Shown: positions 28,316-36,648, counted from the stretch's first letter. The stretch: 64,000 nt of DNA from Chitinophaga sp. sic0106 (GCF_019219075.1 NZ_JAHUWJ010000003.1:62001-126000), one strand, 5' to 3'. The notes: generated by a model from the letters alone, not told the origin. Numbers and translations are program-made.

Positions 28316-28855
28316 TTATGCTTTTACTTCGTTGATGGTCGTATTGAGGTGTTGCAATACCATTGGTAATGCGCGATGAAACCAGACAGTAAAACTATCC
28401 GGCTCTGTTTCCATCCTGGTGAGGATTTCATCGGCAGACATATACAGGTAGCTGTTTACTTCTGTAGTATCTGCTTCAACAGGACCATTATAGGTGCCTA
28501 CAAACACATGATCAAGCTCATGCTCCGTAAGGCCATTATCGAAAACATTTTTATACATGAAAGAAAATATCTCCTGCAGCGGGCAGTCGAATCCCATTTC
28601 CTCCCGAAGGCGGCGATGTGCCGCATCCAGCGTAGTTTCTCCCGGGTAAGGGTGACTACAGCAGGTGTTAGTCCATAATCCTCCTGAATGATACTTATCC
28701 AACGCACGTTGCTGTATCAGGATTTCTCCGGCATCATTGACTATAAATACAGAGAAAGCGCGGTGCAGCAACCCTTTTTCATGGGCTTCCATTTTTTCCA
28801 TTGCGCCAATGGCCTCGTCGGATTCGTTTACAAGAATAACTTCAGGATGTTTCAT
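28316..28855 (-). CDS. idi: isopentenyl-diphosphate delta-isomerase, type I
   Basis: Interconverts isopentenyl and dimethylallyl diphosphate, the isoprenoid starter. It is 179 residues, normal for bacterial type I Idi, with a Nudix-like fold. GLLHRAFSVFIVN and QQRALDKYHSGGLWTNTCCS contain the catalytic Cys (C66 in CSHP); PGETTLDAAHRRLREEMGF is the Nudix-like helix; EHELDHVF carries the metal/acid Glu pair (E111, E113). A putative -7 element lies only 8 nt before the ATG, implying a leaderless mRNA. It is upstream of the terpene synthase on the same strand and divergent from the methionine sulfoxide reductase gene. Type I is the FMN-independent form. Confidence 0.96.
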   Translation of the reverse strand: MKHPEVILVNESDEAIGAMEKMEAHEKGLLHRAFSVFIVNDAGEILIQQRALDKYHSGGLWTNTCCSHPYPGETTLDAAHRRLREEMGFDCPLQEIFSFMYKNVFDNGLTEHELDHVFVGTYNGPVEADTTEVNSYLYMSADEILTRMETEPDSFTVWFHRALPMVLQHLNTTINEVKA

Positions 28856-28862
28856 AGCGCAA

Positions 28863-28870
28863 CAAAGATA
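28863..28870 (-). promoter_or_regulatory. putative -7 element for idi
   Basis: On the minus strand TATCTTTG (TAnnTTTG). Its final G is 8 nt upstream of the idi ATG at 28855, so transcription probably starts at or within a few bases of the start codon. Confidence 0.5.
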
Positions 28871-29074
28871 TTTTAATTATGCTTTCAGCATGCAGTTAAG
28901 CAGATTTTTTTGCCGCTGAAATCCAGACTGGTTTAAATGATCGCATTAATGGTTACTCTTTTAAATATACGATATTAATCATAAAATGAGCAAATATTTA
29001 CATGGGTGATCATCCTGCGGAATGGCCGCAGCAGGCCGCTCCCGGAATGACAATACCATGAAACACAAATGCCG

Positions 29075-29082
29075 TACCTTTG
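29075..29082 (+). promoter_or_regulatory. putative -7 element for msrC; decides the start
   Basis: TACCTTTG (TAnnTTTG) ends 5 nt before the ATG at 29087. It overlaps the longer reading frame that would begin at 29069, so that upstream start is unlikely and the mRNA is probably leaderless. Confidence 0.55.
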
Positions 29083-29086
29083 CGCT

Positions 29087-29560
29087 ATGGCTGAAGATTT
29101 AAAAGTAGCAACCGGAAATAAAGCGGAACAGTATATTTCCCTGATTCCGCAGATCACAGGATTAATAGACGGAGAGCCCGATCTGATCGCAAACCTCGCC
29201 AACATTGCAGGTGCGCTGAAAGAACAATTCAACTGGTTTTGGGTAGGTTTTTACCTCGTAAAACAAGATCAGCTGGTACTGGGCCCCTTCCAGGGACCAA
29301 TTGCCTGCACGCGCATCCGTAAAGGTAAAGGTGTTTGCGGCACCAGCTGGGAACAGGCACAAACGCTGATTGTACCGGACGTGGAAGCATTTCCCGGACA
29401 TATCGCCTGCAGCAGCCTGTCCCGTTCCGAAATTGTAGTGCCCATTATCCGCGACGGTGTGGTGAAAGGCGTACTGGACGTAGACAGCGAGCATTTATCC
29501 CAATTCGACGAAACCGATAAATTATACCTGGAGCAGATTGTGGCATTAATTTCGATGTAA
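29087..29560 (+). CDS. msrC: free methionine-(R)-sulfoxide reductase (GAF-domain fRMsr)
   Basis: Reduces free L-methionine-(R)-sulfoxide using thioredoxin. It is 157 residues, a single GAF domain. Three cysteines, C74 (PIACTRI), C84 (KGVCGTSW) and C108 (HIACSS), have spacing 10 and 24, the same as the three redox cysteines of E. coli fRMsr (84, 94, 118). The surrounding FYWVGFYL-like N-terminal strand, ALFQGP-like GPFQGPIAC, and SEIVVPII and DVDSEH motifs are also those of the family. The ATG at 29087 is chosen on the -7 element placement. It is divergent from idi and followed 41 bp later by the CpsB-like gene. Confidence 0.95.
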   Translation: MAEDLKVATGNKAEQYISLIPQITGLIDGEPDLIANLANIAGALKEQFNWFWVGFYLVKQDQLVLGPFQGPIACTRIRKGKGVCGTSWEQAQTLIVPDVEAFPGHIACSSLSRSEIVVPIIRDGVVKGVLDVDSEHLSQFDETDKLYLEQIVALISM

Positions 29561-29601
29561 AGGACAAGCATTTTAATTGTAATCTTTATTCGAAACCGCT
29601 T

Positions 29602-30363
29602 ATGTTTTTTTTCCGTAAAAAAAATGCATCTGATGCCAACGTCAGCGCTTTGCTGGCATTTATGGGGACAGACCTGCATTCCCACCTGCTGCCCGCAGTA
29701 GATGATGGTGTGCAGGATGTGGATACCAGCCTTCATTTTATCACGGCTTTACAGGAAATGGGCATCCGCCAGATTATTACGACGCCGCATGTAATGATGG
29801 ATCGATTTCCCAATTCCGCTGCAACCCTCGCCGCCCCTTACCAGCAGGTAGCCCAGGCCCTGCAGGCCGCAGGAAACCCAATTTCGTTCAGGCATGCCGG
29901 TGAGTATTACCTGGATGAATCCCTCCCCCAGCTGTTACAACAGCCTTTAATGAAAGTATTCGACAACGTGGTACTGGCAGAAATGTCGTTCATGTCGGCC
30001 CCGCCTCAGATCTTTCAATGGCTGTTTGATATCCAGGCAGCGGGCTACCAGGTGCTGATGGCACACCCCGAAAGGTATAGCTACTACCACCAGCACCCGG
30101 AAATGTATGCCCGTTTCAAGGAACGTGGCTGTATGCTGCAGGTGAATCTCTTATCTCTCACCGGCTATTATGGTAAACATATAAAACTGGCTGCTGAATA
30201 CCTGTTACAGAAAGGCCTGGCCGACTACATAGGTACAGACCTCCATCACCATAAGCATTTACAGGCTATCCAGGACATAGCGAATAATAAAAAACTCCGG
30301 GCAGTACTCGATACTTATCCATTCCGGAATAATACTATTCCGATGGCTAACGTACCAGTGTAA
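29602..30363 (+). CDS. CpsB/CapC-family PHP tyrosine phosphatase
   Basis: 253-residue metal-dependent phosphatase of the PHP superfamily. CpsB/Wzb-like enzymes remove phosphate from the tyrosine tail of capsule kinases. Metal-binding motifs in order: GTDLHSHLLPAVDDG (about 23-37), TPHVM, AGEYYLDE, LMAHPERYSYY and the C-terminal GTDLHHHKH. No signal peptide. The likely partner is the Wzc-type kinase at 44732-47104; this gene lies at the far end of the polysaccharide locus on the opposite strand. Its 3' end overlaps the convergent T9SS cargo gene by 17 bp. It could be co-transcribed with msrC (41-bp gap). Confidence 0.9.
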   Translation: MFFFRKKNASDANVSALLAFMGTDLHSHLLPAVDDGVQDVDTSLHFITALQEMGIRQIITTPHVMMDRFPNSAATLAAPYQQVAQALQAAGNPISFRHAGEYYLDESLPQLLQQPLMKVFDNVVLAEMSFMSAPPQIFQWLFDIQAAGYQVLMAHPERYSYYHQHPEMYARFKERGCMLQVNLLSLTGYYGKHIKLAAEYLLQKGLADYIGTDLHHHKHLQAIQDIANNKKLRAVLDTYPFRNNTIPMANVPV

Positions 30364-31891
30364 CCGTCCCCGTTTGTTTCCTCGCCTGCTGGCGGCTATC
30401 GGTATAGGTGAGTATCCACACATACACCTGGGCCTGCGCCTTTTTGCCACGATACATGCCATCCCAGCCGCCTTCAGGATCACGGGTTTCAAATGTCAGC
30501 TCGCCCCAGCGACTATATACTGCCAGCCGGAAATCCGTTACGGCATCATGCACCTTGGCGCGGAACACATCATTCTGTCCGTCCAGGTTGGGTGAAAAGG
30601 CAGTAGGCATAAATACCGCGCACTCCCGTATGTAGCGTATCAGGCTTGAATCGGTGTTTATCTCACAGTTATTTTTGTCTTTTATCTGGAGATGATAATC
30701 GCCCGCATCCAGGCCGTTCCATAGGCTGTCGGCCTGCCAGGGGCCATATTGCAGCCGGTAGGTATACGGCGCAGTACCGCCGGTGCCGCTGAGCACAATC
30801 TTCCCGTCTGTCACATCAGTACAACTCACATGGTGAATTTTAACGCGGCTAAACTGCAGTGCATCCGGCTGCGGCAACACTGCCGTGGCACTCATCATAC
30901 AGCCTACAGCGTCTGTGGCAGCATAACGGTAATTACCGGCTTTCAACCCGTCATACACACTGTCCTGGCTAAACGTTCCATTTGCGAATGCAAACTCAAA
31001 CGGCCCTACGCCATTTTGCGGATGTAAAGTAATGGCGCCATTGGCATCTCCATAACATAAAGGCATATCAGGCATTGCTTTTACCTCCAGCGTGTAGGCT
31101 TCCACGTTAGCTACCGCTGTTACACTGGTTCCGTTGGCGGATCGTACGGTAACACTATACTGCCCTTCAGCCAGGTTAGCGATGGTGGCGGAATGCTCTC
31201 CATGCTGCTGCCATTCATAGGTGTATGGCGGCTTTCCGCCGGTGGCAATTACCGTCAGCTTTCCCGTACTTTTACCTTTGCAGGTAGGCTGGATGGCAAA
31301 GGTCACGTTGGGCGCCTGCGCCAGGCTGGGCGATAAATGATCCACCAGCGCACCTGCATAGCTTTTGCCGGGGCAGGACGGCGGCAGGTATGACATCAGC
31401 AGGATATAGTTATAGTCCTTTGCCGGCCGCATGTTAGCGGTATATCGCTGCCATTGTTCGTGGGTGAAAGTGCCGGACTGCCAGAGTAATTCGCCCTGTT
31501 CTGTGGGGCTGTTGGTACCGTAAACGGCCATGGTGCCGGTACATAAAGTTAAGGTGTCATAGTGTACAGGAAATGCAAGATCAAAGGATAGCTGATAAGT
31601 GCTGCCAGCTTTAAGCGGCGTGGGTAACTGCTGGGAAATTCCTTCCTGCCAGCGGTTTCCAATAATAAAGCCTGCATAGGTTTTACCATCAGATGCAGGC
31701 AGCGTAATTCCATAGTTTCCGGGCTGGGTATCGGGCGATTGAAAAGCTCTGTACCAGGGGACCGGTACGTTACCAGCCTTGGGGGGCCCTTCTATCGAAG
31801 GGTTACCCAGGCTGATGTCCTGTGCGAAGGACGGGTTGTTGTTCAATAATGCCACGGCTACCATCGCCGTGAGGGTTTTCAATAATTGCAT
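30347..31891 (-). CDS. secreted protein with SprB-like repeats and T9SS type B sorting domain
   Basis: 514 residues, signal peptide to about residue 24 (ALLNNNPSFAQ). Residues about 25-180 form a beta-rich domain that resembles a carbohydrate-binding or lectin-like fold (SYLPPSCPGKSYAGALVD). Two or three SprB-type repeats follow (about 190-420), each with the pattern Cys-Gly/Asp-Gly-x-x-Thr/Ile and GGxxPYTYxW, for example TGGKPPYTYEWQ and GTGGTAPYTYRLQ. The C-terminus (about 425-514) is a gliding-motility type B sorting domain: VFMPTAFSPNLDGQNDVF and GGWDGMYRGKKAQ. It is exported by the type IX system and probably surface-attached. It is the last gene of the polysaccharide run, 29 bp after the acyltransferase. 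A role in binding or anchoring the polymer is inference. Confidence 0.88.
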   Translation of the reverse strand: MQLLKTLTAMVAVALLNNNPSFAQDISLGNPSIEGPPKAGNVPVPWYRAFQSPDTQPGNYGITLPASDGKTYAGFIIGNRWQEGISQQLPTPLKAGSTYQLSFDLAFPVHYDTLTLCTGTMAVYGTNSPTEQGELLWQSGTFTHEQWQRYTANMRPAKDYNYILLMSYLPPSCPGKSYAGALVDHLSPSLAQAPNVTFAIQPTCKGKSTGKLTVIATGGKPPYTYEWQQHGEHSATIANLAEGQYSVTVRSANGTSVTAVANVEAYTLEVKAMPDMPLCYGDANGAITLHPQNGVGPFEFAFANGTFSQDSVYDGLKAGNYRYAATDAVGCMMSATAVLPQPDALQFSRVKIHHVSCTDVTDGKIVLSGTGGTAPYTYRLQYGPWQADSLWNGLDAGDYHLQIKDKNNCEINTDSSLIRYIRECAVFMPTAFSPNLDGQNDVFRAKVHDAVTDFRLAVYSRWGELTFETRDPEGGWDGMYRGKKAQAQVYVWILTYTDSRQQARKQTGTVTLVR

Positions 31892-31920
31892 GTTTAATTA
31901 ATACGTTAACAATAGGGGCG

Positions 31921-32454
31921 CTATACCACCAATGTAAGCGGTGGCACCACCGTATTGGCTTTCACGCGTGCAAAGCGTGTTACCACTGCACCGGCGCCAA
32001 TCACTACCCCTTTTTCTATATGTGCCCCGCCACCTATGTAGGCGTTGGGAGCTATATGTGCATAGTCTTCAATAATAGCATCATGATCAACCACTGCACC
32101 CGCATTGATAATCACATGGGCACCCAGCTGCACATTCGCCTGCACTACTGCCCGGGCCAGTACTACCGTGCCGGCACCCGGACTAACGCTCGCGTCTACA
32201 CTGGCATCTGCATGCACAAAAGTGCCAAATGAATGTGCCACCGTATCTGCCAGTCGCTGACGTACGGTGTTGTTCCCAATCGCAATTACCATGGCTGCCT
32301 CCGGAAAAGCATCCCCGCGGTAAGGCATCACATCGGTATCAGTGGTTTCCTGGTCATCAAAAAAGCAGCGCACCTCATGGTTATGATCCCTGACTAAAGC
32401 GGACACCACACGTGCGTGACCGCCAGCGCCATATATAACTACTTCTTTTTTCAT
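31921..32454 (-). CDS. PglD/NeuD-like sugar O/N-acyltransferase
   Basis: 177-residue left-handed beta-helix acyltransferase. The N-terminal KKEVVIYGAGGHARVV is the PglD/NeuD Rossmann-like sugar-nucleotide domain. The C-terminal half is hexapeptide repeats (VQLGAHVIINAGAVVDHDAI, AHIAPNAYIGGGAHIEKG) with the conserved His in VDHD that activates the amine or hydroxyl. It is about 30 residues shorter than typical family members (~210), mainly in the linker after the N-terminal domain. It probably acetylates a 4-amino or hydroxyl sugar on the precursor. The start overlaps the priming transferase gene by 4 bp. Confidence 0.87.
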   Translation of the reverse strand: MKKEVVIYGAGGHARVVSALVRDHNHEVRCFFDDQETTDTDVMPYRGDAFPEAAMVIAIGNNTVRQRLADTVAHSFGTFVHADASVDASVSPGAGTVVLARAVVQANVQLGAHVIINAGAVVDHDAIIEDYAHIAPNAYIGGGAHIEKGVVIGAGAVVTRFARVKANTVVPPLTLVV

Positions 32455-33404
32455 ACAGCAACGGATTTTGTCATCAATTTATTTTTCATGGCCACATAAA
32501 TTCCTGCTAAAGGCAGGCAGGCAACGAGCAGCGTGGTAATAAAATCCCAGTGGGTATTCAGCAACATCACATCAATCGCCAGTTGCAGCATGGCGTAGCC
32601 GGCGCTCACGATCAGGTGCGGCACCCGCTGGTCGTTGGCCAGTATCTGATAAAAATGCAGGCGGTGCGCCTCAAAAATATTCTGCTTCAGCAGCAGGCGG
32701 TGGATAATGGTCAGCACCGTATCGCAGCCATACACGGCTAATACCAATATATATTTTATTTCGCCGCTTTGCCAGATCAGGCTGAGGATCAGCAAGGCCA
32801 GCCAGCATCCCAGGGATACACTGCCTACATCGCCGGCGAAACAGCGGGCCCTGGTACGGAAGTTAAAGAACAGAAATACCAGGCAGGCCAGTATCGGACA
32901 AATGATAAAAGCGCTGTCCGTAAACGTATGCACGTAGGTGTTAATGTACCATAGGGAAAGGAAGGCCACCAGGCTGTACAATCCGGTAATGCCATTAATG
33001 CCGTCCATGAAATTATACGCATTGATGATGCCGATGATGAGCACCACGCTCAGGCCTATCAGCCACGCGGGCCAGGCCCCAAAAGCCCCCATCCCATAAA
33101 GGATCAGCGCTACGGAAATCAATTGCACCAGCAGGCGCACCTTGCTGCTCAGGCTACTCACGTCATCAGCAAAACTGATGGCGCTGATGAGCACCAGGCC
33201 ACCAATGGTATACCAGGAAACACCGTTGAAAAACAGCACATAGGTGATAGCTGCCAGTGGAAATACAATACCACCACCGCGGATAGTCACCTCGGTATGC
33301 GAGCTGCGCTGATTAGGCTTATCGATGATATTGAGCCGGTCAGCCAGCTTGAAATAGCCCAGCATGGCCACCAGTAAAATAGTGATAATGATAAGATAGG
33401 TCAT
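32451..33404 (-). CDS. polytopic phosphoglycosyl transferase (WecA/WbpL/MraY family)
   Basis: 317-residue integral membrane enzyme with about ten helices. It transfers sugar-1-phosphate from a UDP-sugar to undecaprenyl phosphate and so starts repeat-unit assembly. Family motifs: IDKPNQRSSHTEVTIRGGGI near the first cytoplasmic loop, the DDxx-type FADDVSSL (about 80-87), NAYNFMDGINGITG (about 130-143) with the catalytic Asp, and FAGDVGSVSLG (about 188-198). As no PglC/WcaJ-type monotopic initiator is present, this is the likely priming enzyme. Together with the upstream SDR gene (1-bp gap) and the PglF-like dehydratase, it resembles the WbpM-WbpK/V-WbpL set that initiates on D-FucNAc or D-QuiNAc. 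Confidence 0.93.
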   Translation of the reverse strand: MTYLIIITILLVAMLGYFKLADRLNIIDKPNQRSSHTEVTIRGGGIVFPLAAITYVLFFNGVSWYTIGGLVLISAISFADDVSSLSSKVRLLVQLISVALILYGMGAFGAWPAWLIGLSVVLIIGIINAYNFMDGINGITGLYSLVAFLSLWYINTYVHTFTDSAFIICPILACLVFLFFNFRTRARCFAGDVGSVSLGCWLALLILSLIWQSGEIKYILVLAVYGCDTVLTIIHRLLLKQNIFEAHRLHFYQILANDQRVPHLIVSAGYAMLQLAIDVMLLNTHWDFITTLLVACLPLAGIYVAMKNKLMTKSVAV

Positions 33405-33405
33405 A

Positions 33406-34347
33406 TCAGGATGTTTGAAAACTTCGGATAGTGGCTGTCAGGCCGGACCTTGCATCCAGTGGGAGTTTGTCCAGCCCCAGCACCTGTTTGATTTTTGTAT
33501 TGGATACTTCATACGAGTCCGTCAGTTTCTGCAGGCGGTCGGTATTAAGCGGGAACCTGATAAAGTCCCCTACCCTGGCCATACTTTTGATAAACGACGG
33601 ATTGATATGGAGCTTTCGTATATTCTTTCCTGTTACCTGTTCCATTATCTGCACGAGGTCGTTGGTGGAAAGGGACTCATCGTCGGCAAGATTATAAACA
33701 CCAGAAGGGATACGCCCATCAGCGACCAGCAGTGCATCAATAATGTAACAAAGGTTTTCTACGGAAAGAAACGAACGTTTATTGTCGAAAGCGGTTAATG
33801 GATACGGAATACCTTTTTGTACAAATCCATACAGCAGGTTCAGGTTGCCTTTGTTACCGGGACCGTGAATCATGCACGGACGCAGGATATAAAGGTGTTT
33901 ATCCGGCGGCAGCAGTTGCTGCAGCAGGTAGGCTTCTGCCATTTGTTTGGATTTACCGTAGGCGGTTTGCGGCATGGGAGGCGCTTCTTCCGTGAGCACC
34001 CCGGTTACCTTATCTGCCGCAGCTTTTACACTGCTGCAATAAATAAAGAAGCGTGCATCACTTTTTAGAAAGCGATCAAAGAGCTGCTGGGTGAGGTAGG
34101 TATTGGCTTCAAAATAATCCTTTGGAGAACTTACATTCTTCATATCATGCGCCTTTCCTGCCAGGTGTACGACGGCGTCTACATCCGGCAGCGGCAACTG
34201 GTTCAGCTCTGCCCAGGTAATAGTTTGCGAACATACGTCGTTTGCCACCTTATGCCTGGTTAGTCCGGTTACCGTCCACCTGTCTTTCGTGTATGCCATC
34301 AGGTTAGTACCTACAAAACCGCGGTATCCGCTCATTAAAATATTCAT
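33406..34347 (-). CDS. NAD-dependent epimerase/reductase, WbpK/WbpV-like
   Basis: 313-residue extended short-chain dehydrogenase. MNILMSGYRGFVGTNLM holds a divergent GxxGxxG nucleotide motif (GYRGFVG), HLAGKAHDM the strand-4 region, CSSVKAA the Ser, and YGKSKQMAE the YxxxK catalytic pair (Tyr near 128). It is most like the 4-reductases or epimerases that act on UDP-4-keto-6-deoxy-GlcNAc to give UDP-D-QuiNAc or UDP-D-FucNAc. Its place immediately before the priming transferase supports that, but the stereochemistry cannot be read. The start codon shares one base with the stop of the GT4 gene before it. Confidence 0.88.
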   Translation of the reverse strand: MNILMSGYRGFVGTNLMAYTKDRWTVTGLTRHKVANDVCSQTITWAELNQLPLPDVDAVVHLAGKAHDMKNVSSPKDYFEANTYLTQQLFDRFLKSDARFFIYCSSVKAAADKVTGVLTEEAPPMPQTAYGKSKQMAEAYLLQQLLPPDKHLYILRPCMIHGPGNKGNLNLLYGFVQKGIPYPLTAFDNKRSFLSVENLCYIIDALLVADGRIPSGVYNLADDESLSTNDLVQIMEQVTGKNIRKLHINPSFIKSMARVGDFIRFPLNTDRLQKLTDSYEVSNTKIKQVLGLDKLPLDARSGLTATIRSFQTS

Positions 34348-35474
34348 TACGATACTTTTGCTAATGATCTGTAAATATGAAGGGTCTTTTCAATCACCTT
34401 GTCCACTCCAAACTCTCTTTCTGCCAGCTCCCTGGAATTAGCGCCCATTTCTTTACGCAGTTCATCAGATAATACGAGGCGTCGCATGGCGGCGGCCAGT
34501 GTTTCCGCATCCTGGGCGGGAACAAGAAATCCGTTGTAGTCTGGTATTACGCATTCGCGGCAGCCGGGAACATCCGTGGTGATAATAGGGCGCCCTACTG
34601 CGGCGGCTTCGATGAGTGATTTCGGCAGGCCCTCCCTGTAGCTGGGTAGTACTACCAGATCAGCTTCCTGGAGGAGCTGGCGTACATTTTTCTGGTAACC
34701 TATCCATTTGATATATTCACCGTCCGTGAGGGAGGTTAGCTCTTCAGCGCTGATAGCAGCGAGGTTTTCATGATCTACATCTCCGGCGAGTATAAACTGG
34801 GTGTTGTGCGCCAGTTCCTTTTTCAGCAGTCTCGCAGCGGCTATGAATTCCATGACCCCTTTATCCCGCAGCATACGTGCCGGCAGTACTACCTTCACGC
34901 GTTCAGCAGTAGGTGGCTTTATTGCAAAGGTGAATTCGTTCAGGTCCACGCCGGAGCCTTTGATAAGTGTGACATCGCGGTCGTCCACAATATTCAGGGA
35001 CTTGAATACACTCACATCATCTTCATTCTGGAAAATAAAGTGGCGGTTACCACCGCGGAATCCAAATTTCATCATGGTGAGCAGGACCCGCTGTGCCAGT
35101 CCTTTTCTGCCGCCGGTGAAATTATATCCCAGGCCGCTGATGGCATTTACGGAGCCCTTCATGTTGGAGAGGCGTGCCGCTATGCTGCCATATAATGCCA
35201 CCTTAATGGTTACGTGATGGAGCACATCCGGCTTATGTTGCCTGTACAGATTGTACAGGAGGCGAATACAATTGAGTTCCTCTTTCATATTCATGCCGGA
35301 GCGCTTGAAAGGCAGGTGAATGACGTTTAAGCCATGACTGCGGATTTCATCTGCGCGGCCGGTATCGGCTGTTACGATGGTAACGTCGTAGCCGGCGGCT
35401 TTGGCTGCCAGTGCTACGGGCAGTCTATGCGACAGGAAGAACCAGTCTACGTTTACAACGATAAACAGTTTCAT
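34347..35474 (-). CDS. glycosyltransferase family 4
   Basis: 375-residue GT-B retaining glycosyltransferase, cytoplasmic face. The N-terminal MKLFIVVNVDWFFLSHRLPV and the C-terminal domain with SYREGLPKSLIEAAAVGRPIIT place it with the GT4 enzymes of O-antigen and capsule loci (WbpX/PglA-like), the conserved Glu pair being in REGLPKSLIEA. It probably adds one sugar to the lipid-linked repeat unit; donor and linkage are unknown. It sits between the beta-helix protein gene (31 bp) and the SDR gene (1-bp overlap). Confidence 0.9.
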   Translation of the reverse strand: MKLFIVVNVDWFFLSHRLPVALAAKAAGYDVTIVTADTGRADEIRSHGLNVIHLPFKRSGMNMKEELNCIRLLYNLYRQHKPDVLHHVTIKVALYGSIAARLSNMKGSVNAISGLGYNFTGGRKGLAQRVLLTMMKFGFRGGNRHFIFQNEDDVSVFKSLNIVDDRDVTLIKGSGVDLNEFTFAIKPPTAERVKVVLPARMLRDKGVMEFIAAARLLKKELAHNTQFILAGDVDHENLAAISAEELTSLTDGEYIKWIGYQKNVRQLLQEADLVVLPSYREGLPKSLIEAAAVGRPIITTDVPGCRECVIPDYNGFLVPAQDAETLAAAMRRLVLSDELRKEMGANSRELAEREFGVDKVIEKTLHIYRSLAKVS

Positions 35475-35505
35475 GTGATATGGTTAAATTTTTTCGGTTT
35501 TTCGG

Positions 35506-36645
35506 TTATTCTATCTCCAGGTTTTTCTTATTGGCCTGTGCTTTTTTCAGTTTGTCCAGTTCATTGTTGCTGCCGGGCTTCTGAATCGATATATTTTTAA
35601 ACTTGCACTTCGGTGCAAATTCGTAGTTACGAGAGCTTTTAAAGGCATTGCTGTTATTCTTCCACACCGGATCTATTACCTGTATGTTTCCTGCAAGCGG
35701 TTTATCTGCCGCAGTATACTTACCGTCCATCCCTCCCATCCAGAAAGCGATAGCGCTGGCATCATCCACATGCTTGTTGATGGTGATGTTTACCTGTTTC
35801 TGGTCAGGGCCAGGCAGGCGTCCTAAACCTACCACCAGGCCATAACGGGCATTATTATACGTAACTGGTTTATCAATCAGTATGTCATCGACCTGTTCGG
35901 CACTGCTGTTAGGCTCTATATCAATACCCGCCATAGGCAAGGTTCCGGCGGTATTACTCACCACGGGGTTGATCAGCTTCAGGCCTTTCACCGAGCCGAT
36001 GGTAATACCATTTCTGCGGTTATTATCCACGTTGGCGTAGTATATATTTATGTTGGTATTGGTAGTGGACTTATCGGCGTGCCCAATATAAATCCCATCT
36101 CCCCAACACTTACTCACCTGTGGATGATAAATATTAATATTATCGCTGGAGCGTATATCAATGCCCATTCCCCATTCGCCGCCGTTGCCGCTGTGATGAT
36201 CCCTGTCGCCCACCAGTACCGGGTTATAGAGCTTCACATTTTGTATATTCAGCAGCTTCAGCATGGCGTACTTTCCTTTGTTGCTGGACTGTAACACCAG
36301 CGAAGAGTTGGGCTGAAAAACGACAGTGGAATTGCTTTTCAGCAGTAATCCGTTATCGTTGATGAGCACCGGAAAATTGGGCATCTTCACTACCTTGTTG
36401 GCATTGAGCGCGTTTTGCAATGCTGTCGTATAATCCACTGATCCATCTTTCACATAACCTGCAGGTAAGGCTTTAGTGAGATCGTAAGCGCCACTGGTCA
36501 GCGATGCCGCTTCCGATCTGTACTGCCCCGCGGCCGACAGGTTACTGTAAGTAGCCGGCAGTGGCTTGTACTGGAATATATCCTGTGCATAACAGCCCAT
36601 CCAGAGGGTCAGGGCAGCGGCAAATGCAAAACAACGTCTACGCAT
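35506..36645 (-). CDS. secreted right-handed beta-helix protein
   Basis: 379 residues with a signal peptide (MRRRCFAFAAALTLWMGCYAQ). After an N-terminal segment that contains LQNALNANKVVKMPNFPV, as in pectate-lyase-like superfamily proteins, the rest is a series of short strand-and-turn repeats (LKLLNIQNVKLYNPVLVGD, IRSSDNINIYHPQVSKCWGDGIYIGHA, RRNGITIGSVKGLKLINPVVS), typical of parallel beta-helix polysaccharide lyases and hydrolases. No catalytic motif can be assigned with confidence; the WGDGIYIG repeat resembles the active-site rungs of GH28/PL-type helices. It is inside the polysaccharide operon between two GT4 genes, so trimming or modifying the polymer in the periplasm or outside is the natural guess. 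Confidence 0.82.
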   Translation of the reverse strand: MRRRCFAFAAALTLWMGCYAQDIFQYKPLPATYSNLSAAGQYRSEAASLTSGAYDLTKALPAGYVKDGSVDYTTALQNALNANKVVKMPNFPVLINDNGLLLKSNSTVVFQPNSSLVLQSSNKGKYAMLKLLNIQNVKLYNPVLVGDRDHHSGNGGEWGMGIDIRSSDNINIYHPQVSKCWGDGIYIGHADKSTTNTNINIYYANVDNNRRNGITIGSVKGLKLINPVVSNTAGTLPMAGIDIEPNSSAEQVDDILIDKPVTYNNARYGLVVGLGRLPGPDQKQVNITINKHVDDASAIAFWMGGMDGKYTAADKPLAGNIQVIDPVWKNNSNAFKSSRNYEFAPKCKFKNISIQKPGSNNELDKLKKAQANKKNLEIE

Positions 36646-36648
36646 AAA

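Noticed and set aside
29069..29086. Upstream ATG for msrC at 29069
   Set aside because: The -7 element TACCTTTG at 29075-29082 overlaps it, and the resulting extra residues are not part of the family.
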